A stretch of 64,000 nt of DNA, from the NCBI GenBank assembly GCA_028289345.1, contig JANQQL010000008.1:1-64000 (forward strand), in the 5' to 3' direction. The position numbers and the translations under genes are program-made. This DNA comes from Planctomycetota bacterium (GTDB taxonomy: Bacteria; Planctomycetota; B15-G4; SIAN01). Shown here in pieces: positions 52,601-61,559 of the stretch. How positions within the stretch are numbered: the first letter of the stretch is position 1; each line of letters opens with the position of its first letter. The notes under the pieces were generated by a model that ran no database searches, was not told the origin of the DNA, and saw nothing but the letters and a program-made list of their open reading frames with translations.

Positions 52601-55600
52601 ACGTCTGGAGCGAGCTTCCTTCGATCTCGGAACCAATGGGGAGGCTCACCGCCTGGGTCACCATCCGCCCCGCTCCGTCGTAAGTGAACTGAAGTTCACG
52701 GAACAGAGGGTTCCCACTCGTCCCTTCGTGAAGGGCATGGGACTTGACTCTTCCGTCCTTCCAGTAAGTCGTCCCGAAGTAGCTTCCGTCGGGGAAGGTC
52801 TTCTTGGTCAAGCGATCTTGGGAGTCATACTCGAATTCGATGTCTCCCTGGGATCCGCTCGTCACCTTGGTCACATTGCCATTCTTGTCCACCTCGAAGG
52901 TGGAGACGATTTCACGCGTCGCTCCCGTCATCATGAGCGAGGGATCAAACCCGGCATCCCACAGGAGCTGCCCATCCCCAAGACCTCCAGGAAAGACGTC
53001 CGTGGCACTCCGGATCAGACGATTCAGTCCGTCGTGCACGTAGCGTCTCGTATTGCCCGGCAGGTTCAGAGGTCCCGACAAGACTCCGAGAGGGTCGTTG
53101 CCAAGCACCGTTGACCGGGCGTCCGCCTGGCCCACCACGTTTCCGCGGCTGTCATGTCGGTAGTACTCGGTTTCCCCCAAAGTGTTCGTTCGACGAATGA
53201 GACGGTTCAGCCCGTCATAGACGTTCACGAAGACCTTTGTTTCCCCCAGCCCGCCGCCATAGCCACTGGTCTCATGGACCATCTCCCGCACCAGATTTCC
53301 ACCGGCGTCGTACTCGTACTCACTCTGGTTTCCCGCGTCGTCCGTGTGGGTGAGTACCCGTTGAATACCGTCGTAGGTGAAGAACCGTGCCGCGTTGGTG
53401 GCGTCGGTTTCCTCGATGACGAGGTCATCCCGATCGTAGACTTGAGTGCTCTGCACGATCCACTTCGTCGGGGGCACGTAAGGGAAGCCGGTGGGGACAC
53501 CCCCGACCGGCATGAGCTGCAGCTTGTTCTCCAGAAGGCGGCCGATTTCGTCAAAGGTCTGGCCCTGCTTGAGAAGGAGGACGTTCTGACTGACGTCGTT
53601 GTGGAGGGGACTGGGACCTCCGGCGGTGCCCTGGAAGACCCGTGTCTTGAGGAAGCCGTTCTTTCCCATCACTTGCTTCGTGACTGTACCCACCGGGTCG
53701 GTCGTCTCGACGAGTCGACTCCGTCCGTCGTAGGCGAAGAGGGTCCTTTCCTTGTTCCCATCGCCGTTGAGATCCTCCGGGCCATCGGCCGAGATCAATC
53801 GACCGTTGTCGTCACGCCGGAAAGTGATGATCGAGTCAACGTTTTCATCTGCTGGTTCACTGGAAGCACCGCGCGCAAAGGTCTTGACGTAGTCTCTTTC
53901 GTCGTACGTCCACAGATCCATGTTCTGCTCGGGGTGGATCTGCTTGATCCGATTGCCGTCGGGGCCGTAGAAGCTCTGGGTCACAGCGATCTGGTTCGAA
54001 CTGATCTCGCTCTCTTCGCGAATCACCCGATTCTCGAGGTCGTACTGGTAGGAAACGGAGATCCATGGATTGGCAGGATCGCCAGCGTTTCGATTCTCCC
54101 GATCAATTCGAGAGACGTTTCCGTTCTCGTCGTACTGCGTGAACAGCTGATACGCCGGAGCCACCAGATGGGAATAGCCTAGGTTGACAAAGCTCTGGAG
54201 AACGGGATCCAATCGGACGGAATCCCAGGTACTGGCGATGGTCGTCTTGACAACTTGATTGTGAGCGTTGACCAGGTACTCCGTCTTCACCCCTCGCGGG
54301 TTGGTCTCGGAGATGATGTTGCCTCGGTTGTCGAACTCGAAGCTGGTGGTGGCTTCCACGTGGGCGACCTCGGGAGGCTTCACCCAGAACTGAGTGCCCG
54401 CGTTGGGCGCCGCCGAGGGATCGGCATCCAGAATGATCAAACTCAGCTGCCCGGAGACCGGGTCATAGGAGTAGACCGTGAGAGTTCCCTCGGCCGTCGT
54501 CTCGGTGATCGTGCGCCCAAAGGAGTCGTAAGTGAAGACGAACACCTTCTTCGTCTCCTCGGGAGTCCCTTGGTTGATCAGAGGAGATTCTCTCCAGATG
54601 ACGTTGCCGCCCAACTGGGTGAGACCGTCCCCATTCGTCTCGGGAAGATTCAAGAGGGTTCCCCCAAGAGCGATGTCCCAATCGTTCACGAGTTGATTCA
54701 GACCGTTGGTGGCAGGATCTCCTTCCTGGTAGTCCAGGATGATCGTTTCTCCCGCGAGATTGGACGAAACACGCTGGTTGTAGACCGGTTCGAAAAAGCG
54801 TCGGCGGCGATATTCCTCGGTTCCGGAAGATGCCGGGTCGGGAATGTGCTTCTCGACGGCGACGTTGCCCTGCTGGAACAAGTCGGAGATGGCTCGATAG
54901 GTGAAGGTGTACTTCTCGCCGTTGGGGAGGATGTTCTCGAGAACCTCGCCATGGGCATTGAAGCTGTAGCGGGTCACATAGTTGGTCGGGCCCGAAGGTT
55001 TCTCGCGCTCCACTCGAGTCGCGTGTCCGGACGCGGAAAATCCGTACCAGGTTTTGAAGCCCCGGCGATCGATGACCTCCGTCTCCGACACTTCCACGCC
55101 TTGGCCGGGTCCGTACGAGAGCGCAACGCCGTGGCCCCCAACCTGAGCCGAGGTCACTTGATCATTGGTGAAGGTCACCGCCTCAATGACCGGATTCCCG
55201 CCCGGAGCCATCGCCTCGCGCGGGTACTTGATCGAATGCAGCCGGTCGTTGGCGTCGTAGCCATAGGCTGTCGTCTTGCCCGCAGGGAAGTCGTTGTGCT
55301 GTCCGGTCACCGGGTTCACCGGAGTCCCCACGATGGACGGCGAGGTGACCGATTCCAGGTTTCCCGTGGCTCCATGACCGTATTGCCACTGACGACCATC
55401 GAAGTCCGTGATCGTTTCCATGCGATCGTTGGTGTCGTAGGCGATCGTCACGAGCCTTCCCAGAGGATCCTGGATCGTGGAAAGCAGACCGTTCCCGTAG
55501 GAGCAAGTGAAGGTGTTCTGGTGACGGTCCGTCATGGACTCCAGTTGCCCCGGAACATCGAACCGGCAGATCGTCCCATCGCGATCCCGGATCTCCCACT

Positions 55601-56108
55601 TCGATCCCACCTTTCGCGCCTTGCGATAGACTCCCGGCGTGGTGCATGTGTAGAGCGAAGCGTGGGAAGTGTCCGGCGCGTACACGTCTGTCTCGAGCCG
55701 GCTTCCGTCAAAATGGTGCAGAAGCCCCTGGGACTCCCACACCGATTGTTCCCAGTTGTGACTCCAGTTGACTCCCAGTGGACCGTCATGTCCTCGCTGG
55801 TGCCCGTAGAAGCGAGTGAACTCGAACTCCGGTCCACGGCCAGGAATGGAAATGTCCGTGGCACGATACTGCAGCTCCCCATTGTGAAGAGCGATGAAGA
55901 GATTGACGTCGAGGCCCCAGAACTCCGCGTTGCGAAACGGCGTGGTTCCCGGCGGTGGAGCCTGAGCCAGAACCCGCGGGAAAGCAGCTCCAAGGAAACA
56001 GAGAAGGAAGAGTAGCCTTGTTCGTACTCCCTTGGATCTCCGGAGGAATCTCCTCACGCGATGAAGTGAAACTGCCTGCTCTGGGAACGGCAAAGAAGAT
56101 GCGTTCAT
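49677..56108 (-). CDS. Giant exported RHS/YD-repeat protein with a non-toxin C-terminal tail
   Basis: The protein is 2143 aa. ATG 56108 has GGAAGGA 5 nt upstream. The basic signal region (RRFLRRSKGVRTRLLFLLCF to VLA-Q) ends near residue 49. A DUF6531-like start follows (NLFIALHNGELQYRATDISI, PGRGPEFEFTRFYG). More than 25 YD/RHS repeats of the type Y-D-x-x-G-R-L/N-x follow to about residue 1600. The RHS core (about 1621-1690) has HYYFRARYADPGEGRFVSRD and ends PQNLIDPMGLQ. The 450-residue C-terminus is Gly/Pro/Ser/Thr-rich with no recognisable toxin. It ends with beta strands and a last hydrophobic helix (WVSLLGAVLLSLVACASGAA) plus RPRSVV, a membrane-tail layout. An RHS shell with a surface anchor is a plausible reading. 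Confidence 0.92.
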   Translation of the reverse strand: MNASSLPFPEQAVSLHRVRRFLRRSKGVRTRLLFLLCFLGAAFPRVLAQAPPPGTTPFRNAEFWGLDVNLFIALHNGELQYRATDISIPGRGPEFEFTRFYGHQRGHDGPLGVNWSHNWEQSVWESQGLLHHFDGSRLETDVYAPDTSHASLYTCTTPGVYRKARKVGSKWEIRDRDGTICRFDVPGQLESMTDRHQNTFTCSYGNGLLSTIQDPLGRLVTIAYDTNDRMETITDFDGRQWQYGHGATGNLESVTSPSIVGTPVNPVTGQHNDFPAGKTTAYGYDANDRLHSIKYPREAMAPGGNPVIEAVTFTNDQVTSAQVGGHGVALSYGPGQGVEVSETEVIDRRGFKTWYGFSASGHATRVEREKPSGPTNYVTRYSFNAHGEVLENILPNGEKYTFTYRAISDLFQQGNVAVEKHIPDPASSGTEEYRRRRFFEPVYNQRVSSNLAGETIILDYQEGDPATNGLNQLVNDWDIALGGTLLNLPETNGDGLTQLGGNVIWRESPLINQGTPEETKKVFVFTYDSFGRTITETTAEGTLTVYSYDPVSGQLSLIILDADPSAAPNAGTQFWVKPPEVAHVEATTSFEFDNRGNIISETNPRGVKTEYLVNAHNQVVKTTIASTWDSVRLDPVLQSFVNLGYSHLVAPAYQLFTQYDENGNVSRIDRENRNAGDPANPWISVSYQYDLENRVIREESEISSNQIAVTQSFYGPDGNRIKQIHPEQNMDLWTYDERDYVKTFARGASSEPADENVDSIITFRRDDNGRLISADGPEDLNGDGNKERTLFAYDGRSRLVETTDPVGTVTKQVMGKNGFLKTRVFQGTAGGPSPLHNDVSQNVLLLKQGQTFDEIGRLLENKLQLMPVGGVPTGFPYVPPTKWIVQSTQVYDRDDLVIEETDATNAARFFTYDGIQRVLTHTDDAGNQSEYEYDAGGNLVREMVHETSGYGGGLGETKVFVNVYDGLNRLIRRTNTLGETEYYRHDSRGNVVGQADARSTVLGNDPLGVLSGPLNLPGNTRRYVHDGLNRLIRSATDVFPGGLGDGQLLWDAGFDPSLMMTGATREIVSTFEVDKNGNVTKVTSGSQGDIEFEYDSQDRLTKKTFPDGSYFGTTYWKDGRVKSHALHEGTSGNPLFRELQFTYDGAGRMVTQAVSLPIGSEIEGSSLQTWQYNGLDLPTLLTDDNGGGEFLSSSVTRFYDSLGRILQEVQNGKEVNAQFDDVGNRTDLWYPGAARHVEFQFDSLHRLDQILDGGQQVAKYGYLGPDRLGDIQLGEAQGNYVARRNFADPPASSGLVSGYDEVGRPVHLKHENGSGGLLGRIRHVFDRIGNRLSEERLNGQTGAELSDSVVYGSLSRVEQVDRNIELPNPPEKTEDYIYDDDSAWDSLTMQCGVEQPSNYRFHRNSVGGYDSIEDLEEGTHRDLGHDLAGNRTSDFWFEYFYDAYDRLVRIRFHPDRGLSDTVVRFSYDALGRRIQRRSWEGHAQEKKVNYFYEGEHIVEEYNKHGVLRAQYVHGDVIDEVLQMARDVDQDGILERFYYLANSLGNVVALTDDSGTVVERYDYDSFGAPLFLAPDGTEKTDLCSEFKNPFLFTGREYDPETAEGKAFVGVPLGYFDELTRPTGHYYFRARYADPGEGRFVSRDPLAMGSNLPAADPSLLLNRVVLDGLVESPYVFLSNNPQNLIDPMGLQPPPSNPPGYVPGRGGILVPSDYVRPPEPEAPKPSRPGASGRGGGQKTSGGKATRTVTGRWAKVSRTVVKGGGILTLADIYQETLYSFGVVMLGEDPEPGEAADAGCGGLIWHWTWGKLLSVPFQEIPKTEPKTGGVTPFPHQESCIDVEMDLKVIGITGDHRGGCPKTNECLPGVQTGPYVGRRTYPATGGMWPNPGTSVRDLPPRGGVGGGTTPSSRTRRSGADDPTGGGSGSEARPRPTSSRPAGTTPLGFFSCQSRDWALGTRCTGDDNPDVPDGNGTGDPNGGGDDSFGFVPSGDRPGSRVGSLAALVMEGKVRLQWAAGSPLNGRYSIHRIDAESPVEIATGYLDGEELITVLDEEGLHSSQYLLTIEGRFGQKWVHGPFRPLGSVSEETRTSLAALEASPTSQITAKGPEDERQASGWVSLLGAVLLSLVACASGAAVVLRPRSVVSS

Positions 56109-56513
56109 CGGTTCCTTCCTTCCGGTTGTCCCTGACATCTGCCGAAACTCTCTCGCCACCCCGCCGGCGCATACTCGATCGCAACTGGCCGACTTGGTCC
56201 TGGCGAAGTCGACACAGAACAGTGGTCATGAGAGGGATGGTCAGCTCTACAGAGACACCGTGAGCGCAAGGATGAGCGGGAAAACGGAAGAAAAGAGCAC
56301 CAAGGAAAATGCCGCGCGGAATGGATGGGAATTTGCCGCTGCCGATCAAAAACTGCGGCGGGACAACCATTCACGGCGACGCGAAGTGGCATCGAACAGA
56401 ATGTGTCCAAAAAAGCGACGCGACAGACACCCAAACAAGATCAGAGCATGGCGATGCCCTCCGTTCCTGCTTGTCGCGGCGCTTTGGTCCGTATGGGTCC
56501 GTCAATTGCTGAG
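56109..56513. other. RHS promoter region
   Basis: About 400 bp between the RHS start and the leader-repeat copy B. It contains the RHS Shine-Dalgarno. No gene or promoter box is convincing. Confidence 0.35.
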
Positions 56514-56925
56514 GTTCGGGAACTGTTCGGGACGGAATCCTCTGTTCGACTCGATGGACTTCGCAAGATGACGGCTCAACGACTCCCGCGGCTCAAATCG
56601 TGGTCTCGTCGCGATCATGGTTCGGCCGGCTTTCCTTGAGCCGTCAGGAACCAGGTCTTGCGCACAGTGAAATCCGCTCGGAACGATCGCCATGAATCGA
56701 CCATGGTTCGCAATCCAGGCCGCGCCAGGGTTCTCCATCTCGACAGGCGGATCGACATCAAACCCAATGCCGTTCGCGAAAAGCACGTCCTCGTCGTCCC
56801 AGTCCTTCTCGCTTTCCGAAGAGTGCGAGACACCCCGGCGCTCAAGACTCGCTCGTCGCAATCACGCCCGGCTCTGCGTTGCCCTCTCCGCTGACAACAA
56901 GTTCGATTCACGCATCCCGGCCGGG
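56514..56925 (+). repeat. Leader repeat copy B with remnant of a paralogous gene start
   Basis: 56514-56691 is collinear with the 36063-36241 leader, with the same spacing to the ATG at 56692. The first codons (MNRPWFAI versus MNGAWFAM) also correspond. Beyond about 20 codons the similarity to the 36242 protein is lost, and the frame runs into the antisense of the glutamyltransferase gene. I read it as the left end of a truncated duplicate. A leftward frame here (SESEKDWDDEDVLFANG) has no recognised family. Confidence 0.55.
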
Positions 56926-58512
56926 TCAATCCGTCACCGAGCGGTACGTTCCCCCGCGTCGAGGATCCCCCGCGGCCGTGAACTCTCCCTCCGCCCCTCG
57001 TCGCACGACATGGGTGCCCCCGAAGAACATGTTGCCCGGCTCGAAGGAAACCAGACGATCCGCGCCGAGCTCCTGCCACGGGAGATTCGCGAAATCGTCG
57101 AGATTCTCGTAGTTCAATACTCCGTTCTCGAAATGCAAACGAGGCGCCTGAACGGCTTGCTCGACGGGCTGTGTGCCATCCAGTAAGTTCGAGATGAGTT
57201 GCACGATCGCTGTGCGAATCCTGTTCGCGCCGCCGCTTCCAAGCACACAAAGGTCATGGTCACCTGTGCTCGCGGGAGACTCAATGAGCGTGGGCGACAT
57301 CATGGTGGCGAGTCGCTTCCCCGGAGGCCAGATACCGACCTGGGCGTCGAACAGATCCTCTTCTCCCATCAGGTTGTTCATCAGGATGCCGGTGTTGCCA
57401 ACGCTCTGCCCATTGCCCTCGCCGTAGGAGAAGGTGATGCCGGCGCAGCGGCCCTCGTCATCGATGGCGCTGATGTGCGTCGTCGAGCCACGTCCCCTTG
57501 ACGAACCGTTGCTGCCCCCCAGTGGATCGCGGCGGGTTCGTGCGAATCGATCGTGCCAGTCCCCCTTTTCTTGCCAAGGTGAGGCGACGGTTTCCCCTGG
57601 TTCCGCGTTACTCGCTACGGCCCGAACTTCGTCGGCAAGCTTCATCGCCGCGGCAAGGGATTGAGCCCGGGCGATTCCTTCTTGCAACTCGGAAGCGGGG
57701 ACCTGTTCCAGAAAGCTCAGCATGTTGGCGATCATGGAGCCACCGGCGGCAGGCGGACCGGGCAAGAACACACGGTGGCTTCGATATTCGACGACGAGGG
57801 GTTCCTGGAAACGCACCTCGTAGTGATCCAGGTCTTCGCGGCTGAGGAGACCTCCGGCCTCGGTCCCGCACGTCTGCAGAAGAGCCGGCGCTAACACCTG
57901 TGCTTGGTAGTCGTGCCACCCCATGCGTGCCAGCGCTTCCAGGGTATCGGCAAGTTCCGGGCACCGGATGACGTCACCTTCTCCAATCACGCGTCCAGAA
58001 ACCGAGAAACGTCGGCGACCACTCGCGCTGGAAAGCAGGATGGGAGCAAGCAGCGCGCTATCCCGGGCTCCGAATGCTTCCAGAGGCACTCCGTCGCGCA
58101 ATCCGCGACAGGCGGGCGCCACGAGTGCATGCAACGGCAGCCGCCCCCATCGTTGCGCCGCAGCGCAAAGTCCGGGAAGAATGCCCGGAACAGCGGCAGC
58201 CGCTGCACCGATGTGAAACTCCTGGACCGCAGGACCAAAGTCGACCCGTACCTGACGAAAGTCCCGCTGATCGGGAACGCGCCCGGACAGTCCGGGAGCG
58301 TTCGCAAAGAAGTCCCCGATGGTCACCTTGCCCGAAGGATCTCGATGCAACAGGACGCCACCGCCGGCCAGACTAGTGAGGGTCGGCTCGCCAACGGCCG
58401 TGGCAAAACACGCGGCCACGATTGCGTCGATCGCGTTTCCGCCGCTCGCAAGTGCCTCCGCACCCGCGGCAACAGTCGTGGCAGAACCACCGGAGATCGT
58501 CCCTCGAGTCAT
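56926..58512 (-). CDS. Gamma-glutamyltransferase-family protein
   Basis: The protein is 528 aa. ATG 58512 follows AGGGGGCAGG, so the longer frame is not used. The large-subunit part starts GTISGGSATTVAAGAEALAS, then GGNAIDAIVAACFATAVGEP and GGGVLLHRD. The processing and catalytic Thr is in RGSTTHISAIDDEGRC near residue 342, followed by small-subunit motifs SYGEGNGQSVGNTGILMNN and SPTLIESPAS, and GSGGANRIRTAIVQLISNLL. GGTs cleave themselves before this Thr and transfer or hydrolyse gamma-glutamyl groups. No signal peptide is visible, so it is probably cytoplasmic or the true start differs. Substrate cannot be told from sequence; glutathione degradation is not assured. Confidence 0.9.
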   Translation of the reverse strand: MTRGTISGGSATTVAAGAEALASGGNAIDAIVAACFATAVGEPTLTSLAGGGVLLHRDPSGKVTIGDFFANAPGLSGRVPDQRDFRQVRVDFGPAVQEFHIGAAAAAVPGILPGLCAAAQRWGRLPLHALVAPACRGLRDGVPLEAFGARDSALLAPILLSSASGRRRFSVSGRVIGEGDVIRCPELADTLEALARMGWHDYQAQVLAPALLQTCGTEAGGLLSREDLDHYEVRFQEPLVVEYRSHRVFLPGPPAAGGSMIANMLSFLEQVPASELQEGIARAQSLAAAMKLADEVRAVASNAEPGETVASPWQEKGDWHDRFARTRRDPLGGSNGSSRGRGSTTHISAIDDEGRCAGITFSYGEGNGQSVGNTGILMNNLMGEEDLFDAQVGIWPPGKRLATMMSPTLIESPASTGDHDLCVLGSGGANRIRTAIVQLISNLLDGTQPVEQAVQAPRLHFENGVLNYENLDDFANLPWQELGADRLVSFEPGNMFFGGTHVVRRGAEGEFTAAGDPRRGGTYRSVTD

Positions 58513-58832
58513 CCTGCCCCCTTTGCCTTGGTCGTCGGGTGCAGTGTACTCGATACAGAACAGCCTCTGTCGACGACTCACCGGTATCGAATGGCAGTGA
58601 CTGCCCATTCGCGCTCTGACGAGACGCGGCATGGGGGCATCGATCGCTGAGTAGGGTGGCGGAGAGAGACGAGTGGAATGCCTCCGCGCCGGGCATCCAT
58701 CAAGGCCGCAGGTGAGAAGGAGAGGTCCCGTACTCGCGCTTGAACTCTGGAGATTGCAAACGAGCGCGTAGGCCGACCCAAACGAGAGTCACCTGTCGCT
58801 GTCCTTCATGCTGATGGCGGCGATGCTGGCCG
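58513..58832. other. Upstream region of the GGT gene
   Basis: About 320 bp. It contains the GGT Shine-Dalgarno and probably its promoter, and on the plus strand the faint start of the hydrolase remnant. No complete gene is seen. Confidence 0.35.
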
Positions 58833-59090
58833 ATGCCTGCCACCAGCGACGCACCCTATCTGTACACGCCGTACCTCGGCATTGTCGGCGAGAAGGCCAT
58901 GGATCCGGCATCCGGAGCCCTCGCCACCGGTCCGCTGACCAAGAAGTTCTTCGACGAGGCCTCCGAGCCAAAGCAACTCGTCGAGATCCCCGGAGCGTCA
59001 CACGTGGACCTCTACGACAAGGGTGAATTCGTCACTCTCGCCGTCGAGGCCCTTCACTCCTTCTTTCAAAAGCACGGCGGGGGAGAGTAG
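58833..59090 (+). pseudogene. C-terminal fragment of an alpha/beta hydrolase
   Basis: 85 codons encode LGIVGEKAMDPASGALATGP, then KKFFDEASEPKQLVEIPGAS and HVDLYDKGEFVTLAVEALHS. This matches the last third of dienelactone-hydrolase/YcjY-like proteins, including the catalytic His (GASHVDLYD). The nucleophile half is absent, and no start signal is found. It is a remnant of a lost gene. Confidence 0.75.
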
Positions 59091-59234
59091 ATCCGGACTC
59101 TGAGCGCGCCGTGAGTTCATGGGGCGGACCGCACCTCCTCCAGAAAACCAAAGAAACCGAAAGGCCTGGGCACAGGAATCTCGGATGGGACATTGCGGGG
59201 TCGGGCACCCCAGCAACCTCCGAGGGTCTTCTCC

Positions 59235-61205
59235 ATGCAAGCTTCCCGAGCGATGACGGTCTTTGCCTCCTTGGTTCTCTTCGGGACCGGGATGGGTATC
59301 TCACTGGGCGCGACTGGCGAGGATGCCGATACCCCCGGGGAATTCTCGACGACTCTGAACAGAGCGAAGGTCGCCGGGCTCCGGATCACCGACCTGGGCG
59401 GGAACATCCACACTCTGGGTGGTGCCCAGGAGCCTCGCGCGACGGCGCTCGTGTTCCTGGACACGGGATGCCCAATCTCTCAACGCATGTTGCCCCGACT
59501 CGGGGAGCTTGCGGTGCTGGCCGACGGTGTGGGCCTCGACTTCTTCGGCGTGCTCTCGGACCCAACGATCACTCGGACGGACGGAATGGAGTACGCCCAG
59601 GAGTACGGCATCGAGTTTCCGGTGCTGTTCGATGCGTCCGGAGTGCTCGCGCGCACCCTGCGCCCCACCCACGTCCCCCACTCGTTCGTCATCGACACTC
59701 GGGATCGACTCTGCTACTCGGGGCGAATCGACGATCGCTTTGCGGCCGTCGGCAAGCTGCGCAAGGTGATGACGAACCACGAACTCGAGGAGTCGATTCG
59801 CGCAGTGGCCAAGGGCGAGGCCCCCGCCGTGTCTTTCACGACTCCCGTCGGATGTGTGTTCGAAGCCTGGAGCCCTTCCAGCTCGAAGCGCGAGGTGACC
59901 TATCACCGCGACATCGCCCCCATTCTCAATGCTCACTGTGTGAGCTGCCATCGCCAAGGCGAAGTCGCCCCTTTTGCTCTTCAGACTTACGCCGAGGCGG
60001 AGCGTCGAGCGCAAATGGTCGCCATGGTTTGCGAAACGGGATTCATGCCGCCCTGGGCAGCGGAACCAGGAGCCGTTCGCTATCAACAAGAGCGTCGCCT
60101 GCGCGAAGAAGAAATCGATCTGCTCCAACAGTGGGCGCAATCCGGGGCTCCCGAAGGCGACCCCGCGGATGGCCCCACTCCGCCGCAGTTCGATGCTTCG
60201 GGTTGGACGCTCGGCGAACCCGACCTGGTTCTGACGATGCCGGAGTTCGAGATCCCTGCCGAAGGCGACGACCTCTTCCATTACTTCGTGATTCCATCGG
60301 AGCTGGTCGAAGACCAGATGGTGGTGGCCACCGACTTCAAGGCAGGAGATGCCTCGGTCACTCACCACTCGATCTACTACAGCGACTCGACCGGCCAGGC
60401 GCGAGAACTCGACGAGCAAACACCGGAACCCGGGTATCCCGCGTTCACGTCTCTCAGCCGTGACTTCGTCCCCAGCGAGGCTCTGGGCGGCTGGTCGCCG
60501 GGAAGTGGCCCTCAAACCCTTCCCGAAGGGGTCGGCATCCCGATCCAAGCCGGCGCCGATATCATTCTCGAGATGCACTACCACCTGAGCGGGAAAGCAA
60601 CGACGGATGCGAGCCAGATCGCCATCTACTTCGCCGACGGTGCCATCCAGAAGATCGCCGAGTCGTTCACCCTAGGAACCCTGGACATCTCCATTCCGCC
60701 CAACCGAAATGACTACTGGCGCAAGGCCTGGGCCAAAACCCCCGTCGGCATCACGCTCCTTGACCTGAATCCCCACATGCACCTGCTGGGCAAGGAAGCC
60801 AAGGTGGACGTGACGTACCCGGATGGCTCCACCGAGTCACTGCTCTGGGTGAGCGAGTATGACTTCCGCTGGCAGGACATCTACCGCTGCGCCGAACCCA
60901 TTCATCTCCCTGCGGGCACGCGTCTCGACTTCAAGGTCCGCTACGACAACACCTCAGCGAATCCGTCCCAACCACACATTCCGCCTCGCCAAGTGGTGTA
61001 CGGAGAAGAAACCAACGACGAGATGTGCTTTCTGTTCTGCACTGTCGTGCTTGATGATCCGGAGCGGATCGAAGAACTCCGCCTTGCGGAATGGGAAGGG
61101 TTCCTTCGGGATGGAGAGGGGAATGGTTGGGGTGGGAGCTGGGGCGATTGGAAGGGCTGGAGTGAGTGGAAAGGCTGGTGGAGCCGGGGCAGCGACGACT
61201 TGTGA
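59235..61205 (+). CDS. Redoxin / cytochrome c / copper type II monooxygenase fusion
   Basis: The protein is 656 aa. ATG 59235 has GAGGG 7-10 nt upstream. A signal peptide (MTVFASLVLFGTGMGISLGA) is followed by a peroxiredoxin/TlpA-like domain at about 35-180 (ATALVFLDTGCPISQRMLPR, FPVLFDASGVLARTLRPTHV). A c-type heme site CVSCH follows near residue 235 (ILNAHCVSCHRQGEVAPF). Copper type II ascorbate-dependent monooxygenase-like domains fill 300-630, with Cu ligand motifs SVTHHSIYY, LEMHYHLSG and NPHMHLLGKEA. This domain set is common in Planctomycetota but its substrate is not established. The last 28 residues are a Trp/Gly/Lys-rich tail (WGGSWGDWKGWSEWKGWW). Confidence 0.92.
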   Translation: MQASRAMTVFASLVLFGTGMGISLGATGEDADTPGEFSTTLNRAKVAGLRITDLGGNIHTLGGAQEPRATALVFLDTGCPISQRMLPRLGELAVLADGVGLDFFGVLSDPTITRTDGMEYAQEYGIEFPVLFDASGVLARTLRPTHVPHSFVIDTRDRLCYSGRIDDRFAAVGKLRKVMTNHELEESIRAVAKGEAPAVSFTTPVGCVFEAWSPSSSKREVTYHRDIAPILNAHCVSCHRQGEVAPFALQTYAEAERRAQMVAMVCETGFMPPWAAEPGAVRYQQERRLREEEIDLLQQWAQSGAPEGDPADGPTPPQFDASGWTLGEPDLVLTMPEFEIPAEGDDLFHYFVIPSELVEDQMVVATDFKAGDASVTHHSIYYSDSTGQARELDEQTPEPGYPAFTSLSRDFVPSEALGGWSPGSGPQTLPEGVGIPIQAGADIILEMHYHLSGKATTDASQIAIYFADGAIQKIAESFTLGTLDISIPPNRNDYWRKAWAKTPVGITLLDLNPHMHLLGKEAKVDVTYPDGSTESLLWVSEYDFRWQDIYRCAEPIHLPAGTRLDFKVRYDNTSANPSQPHIPPRQVVYGEETNDEMCFLFCTVVLDDPERIEELRLAEWEGFLRDGEGNGWGGSWGDWKGWSEWKGWWSRGSDDL

Positions 61206-61559
61206 CTGCTCTTGAAGCCTTCTGCTCTCGCCGTTGCAAGTCGCAAAAGCGGCCTCTCAGACTCGTCCGACGAGGCCTTCCGATAGCATTCCGGATCCGC
61301 ATGTCGGAAATCCAGTCTTGCCTCACGAACAACTCTACTAGCGAAGCGGGGATATCTAGAAATGGCCCGGGCAGTGCTTGCCGAAGGCTCTCTCAGGACG
61401 CATCCCGACTCGTAGCTGCTCCAATCCTGGAAATGAATGTGGCCAGAAAGCCTGCGGTTTCCCCGGTCAATGACTTTGCCACCACCGACCAGCCGCCCGT
61501 CCATCCTTGGTGTTGCTGTGTCGCCTTCATCCTGGAACAACGTGAGGGCCGTGCTGATC
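61206..61559. other. Convergent intergenic region
   Basis: About 350 bp between two converging genes. I see no terminator with a T run, no gene and no repeat. Confidence 0.4.

Noticed and set aside
51240..53114. 624-codon rightward open frame
   Set aside because: Antisense to the RHS gene, with no start signal and a composition that mirrors the RHS repeats.
54255..56015. 586-codon rightward open frame
   Set aside because: Same reason: antisense shadow of the RHS gene.
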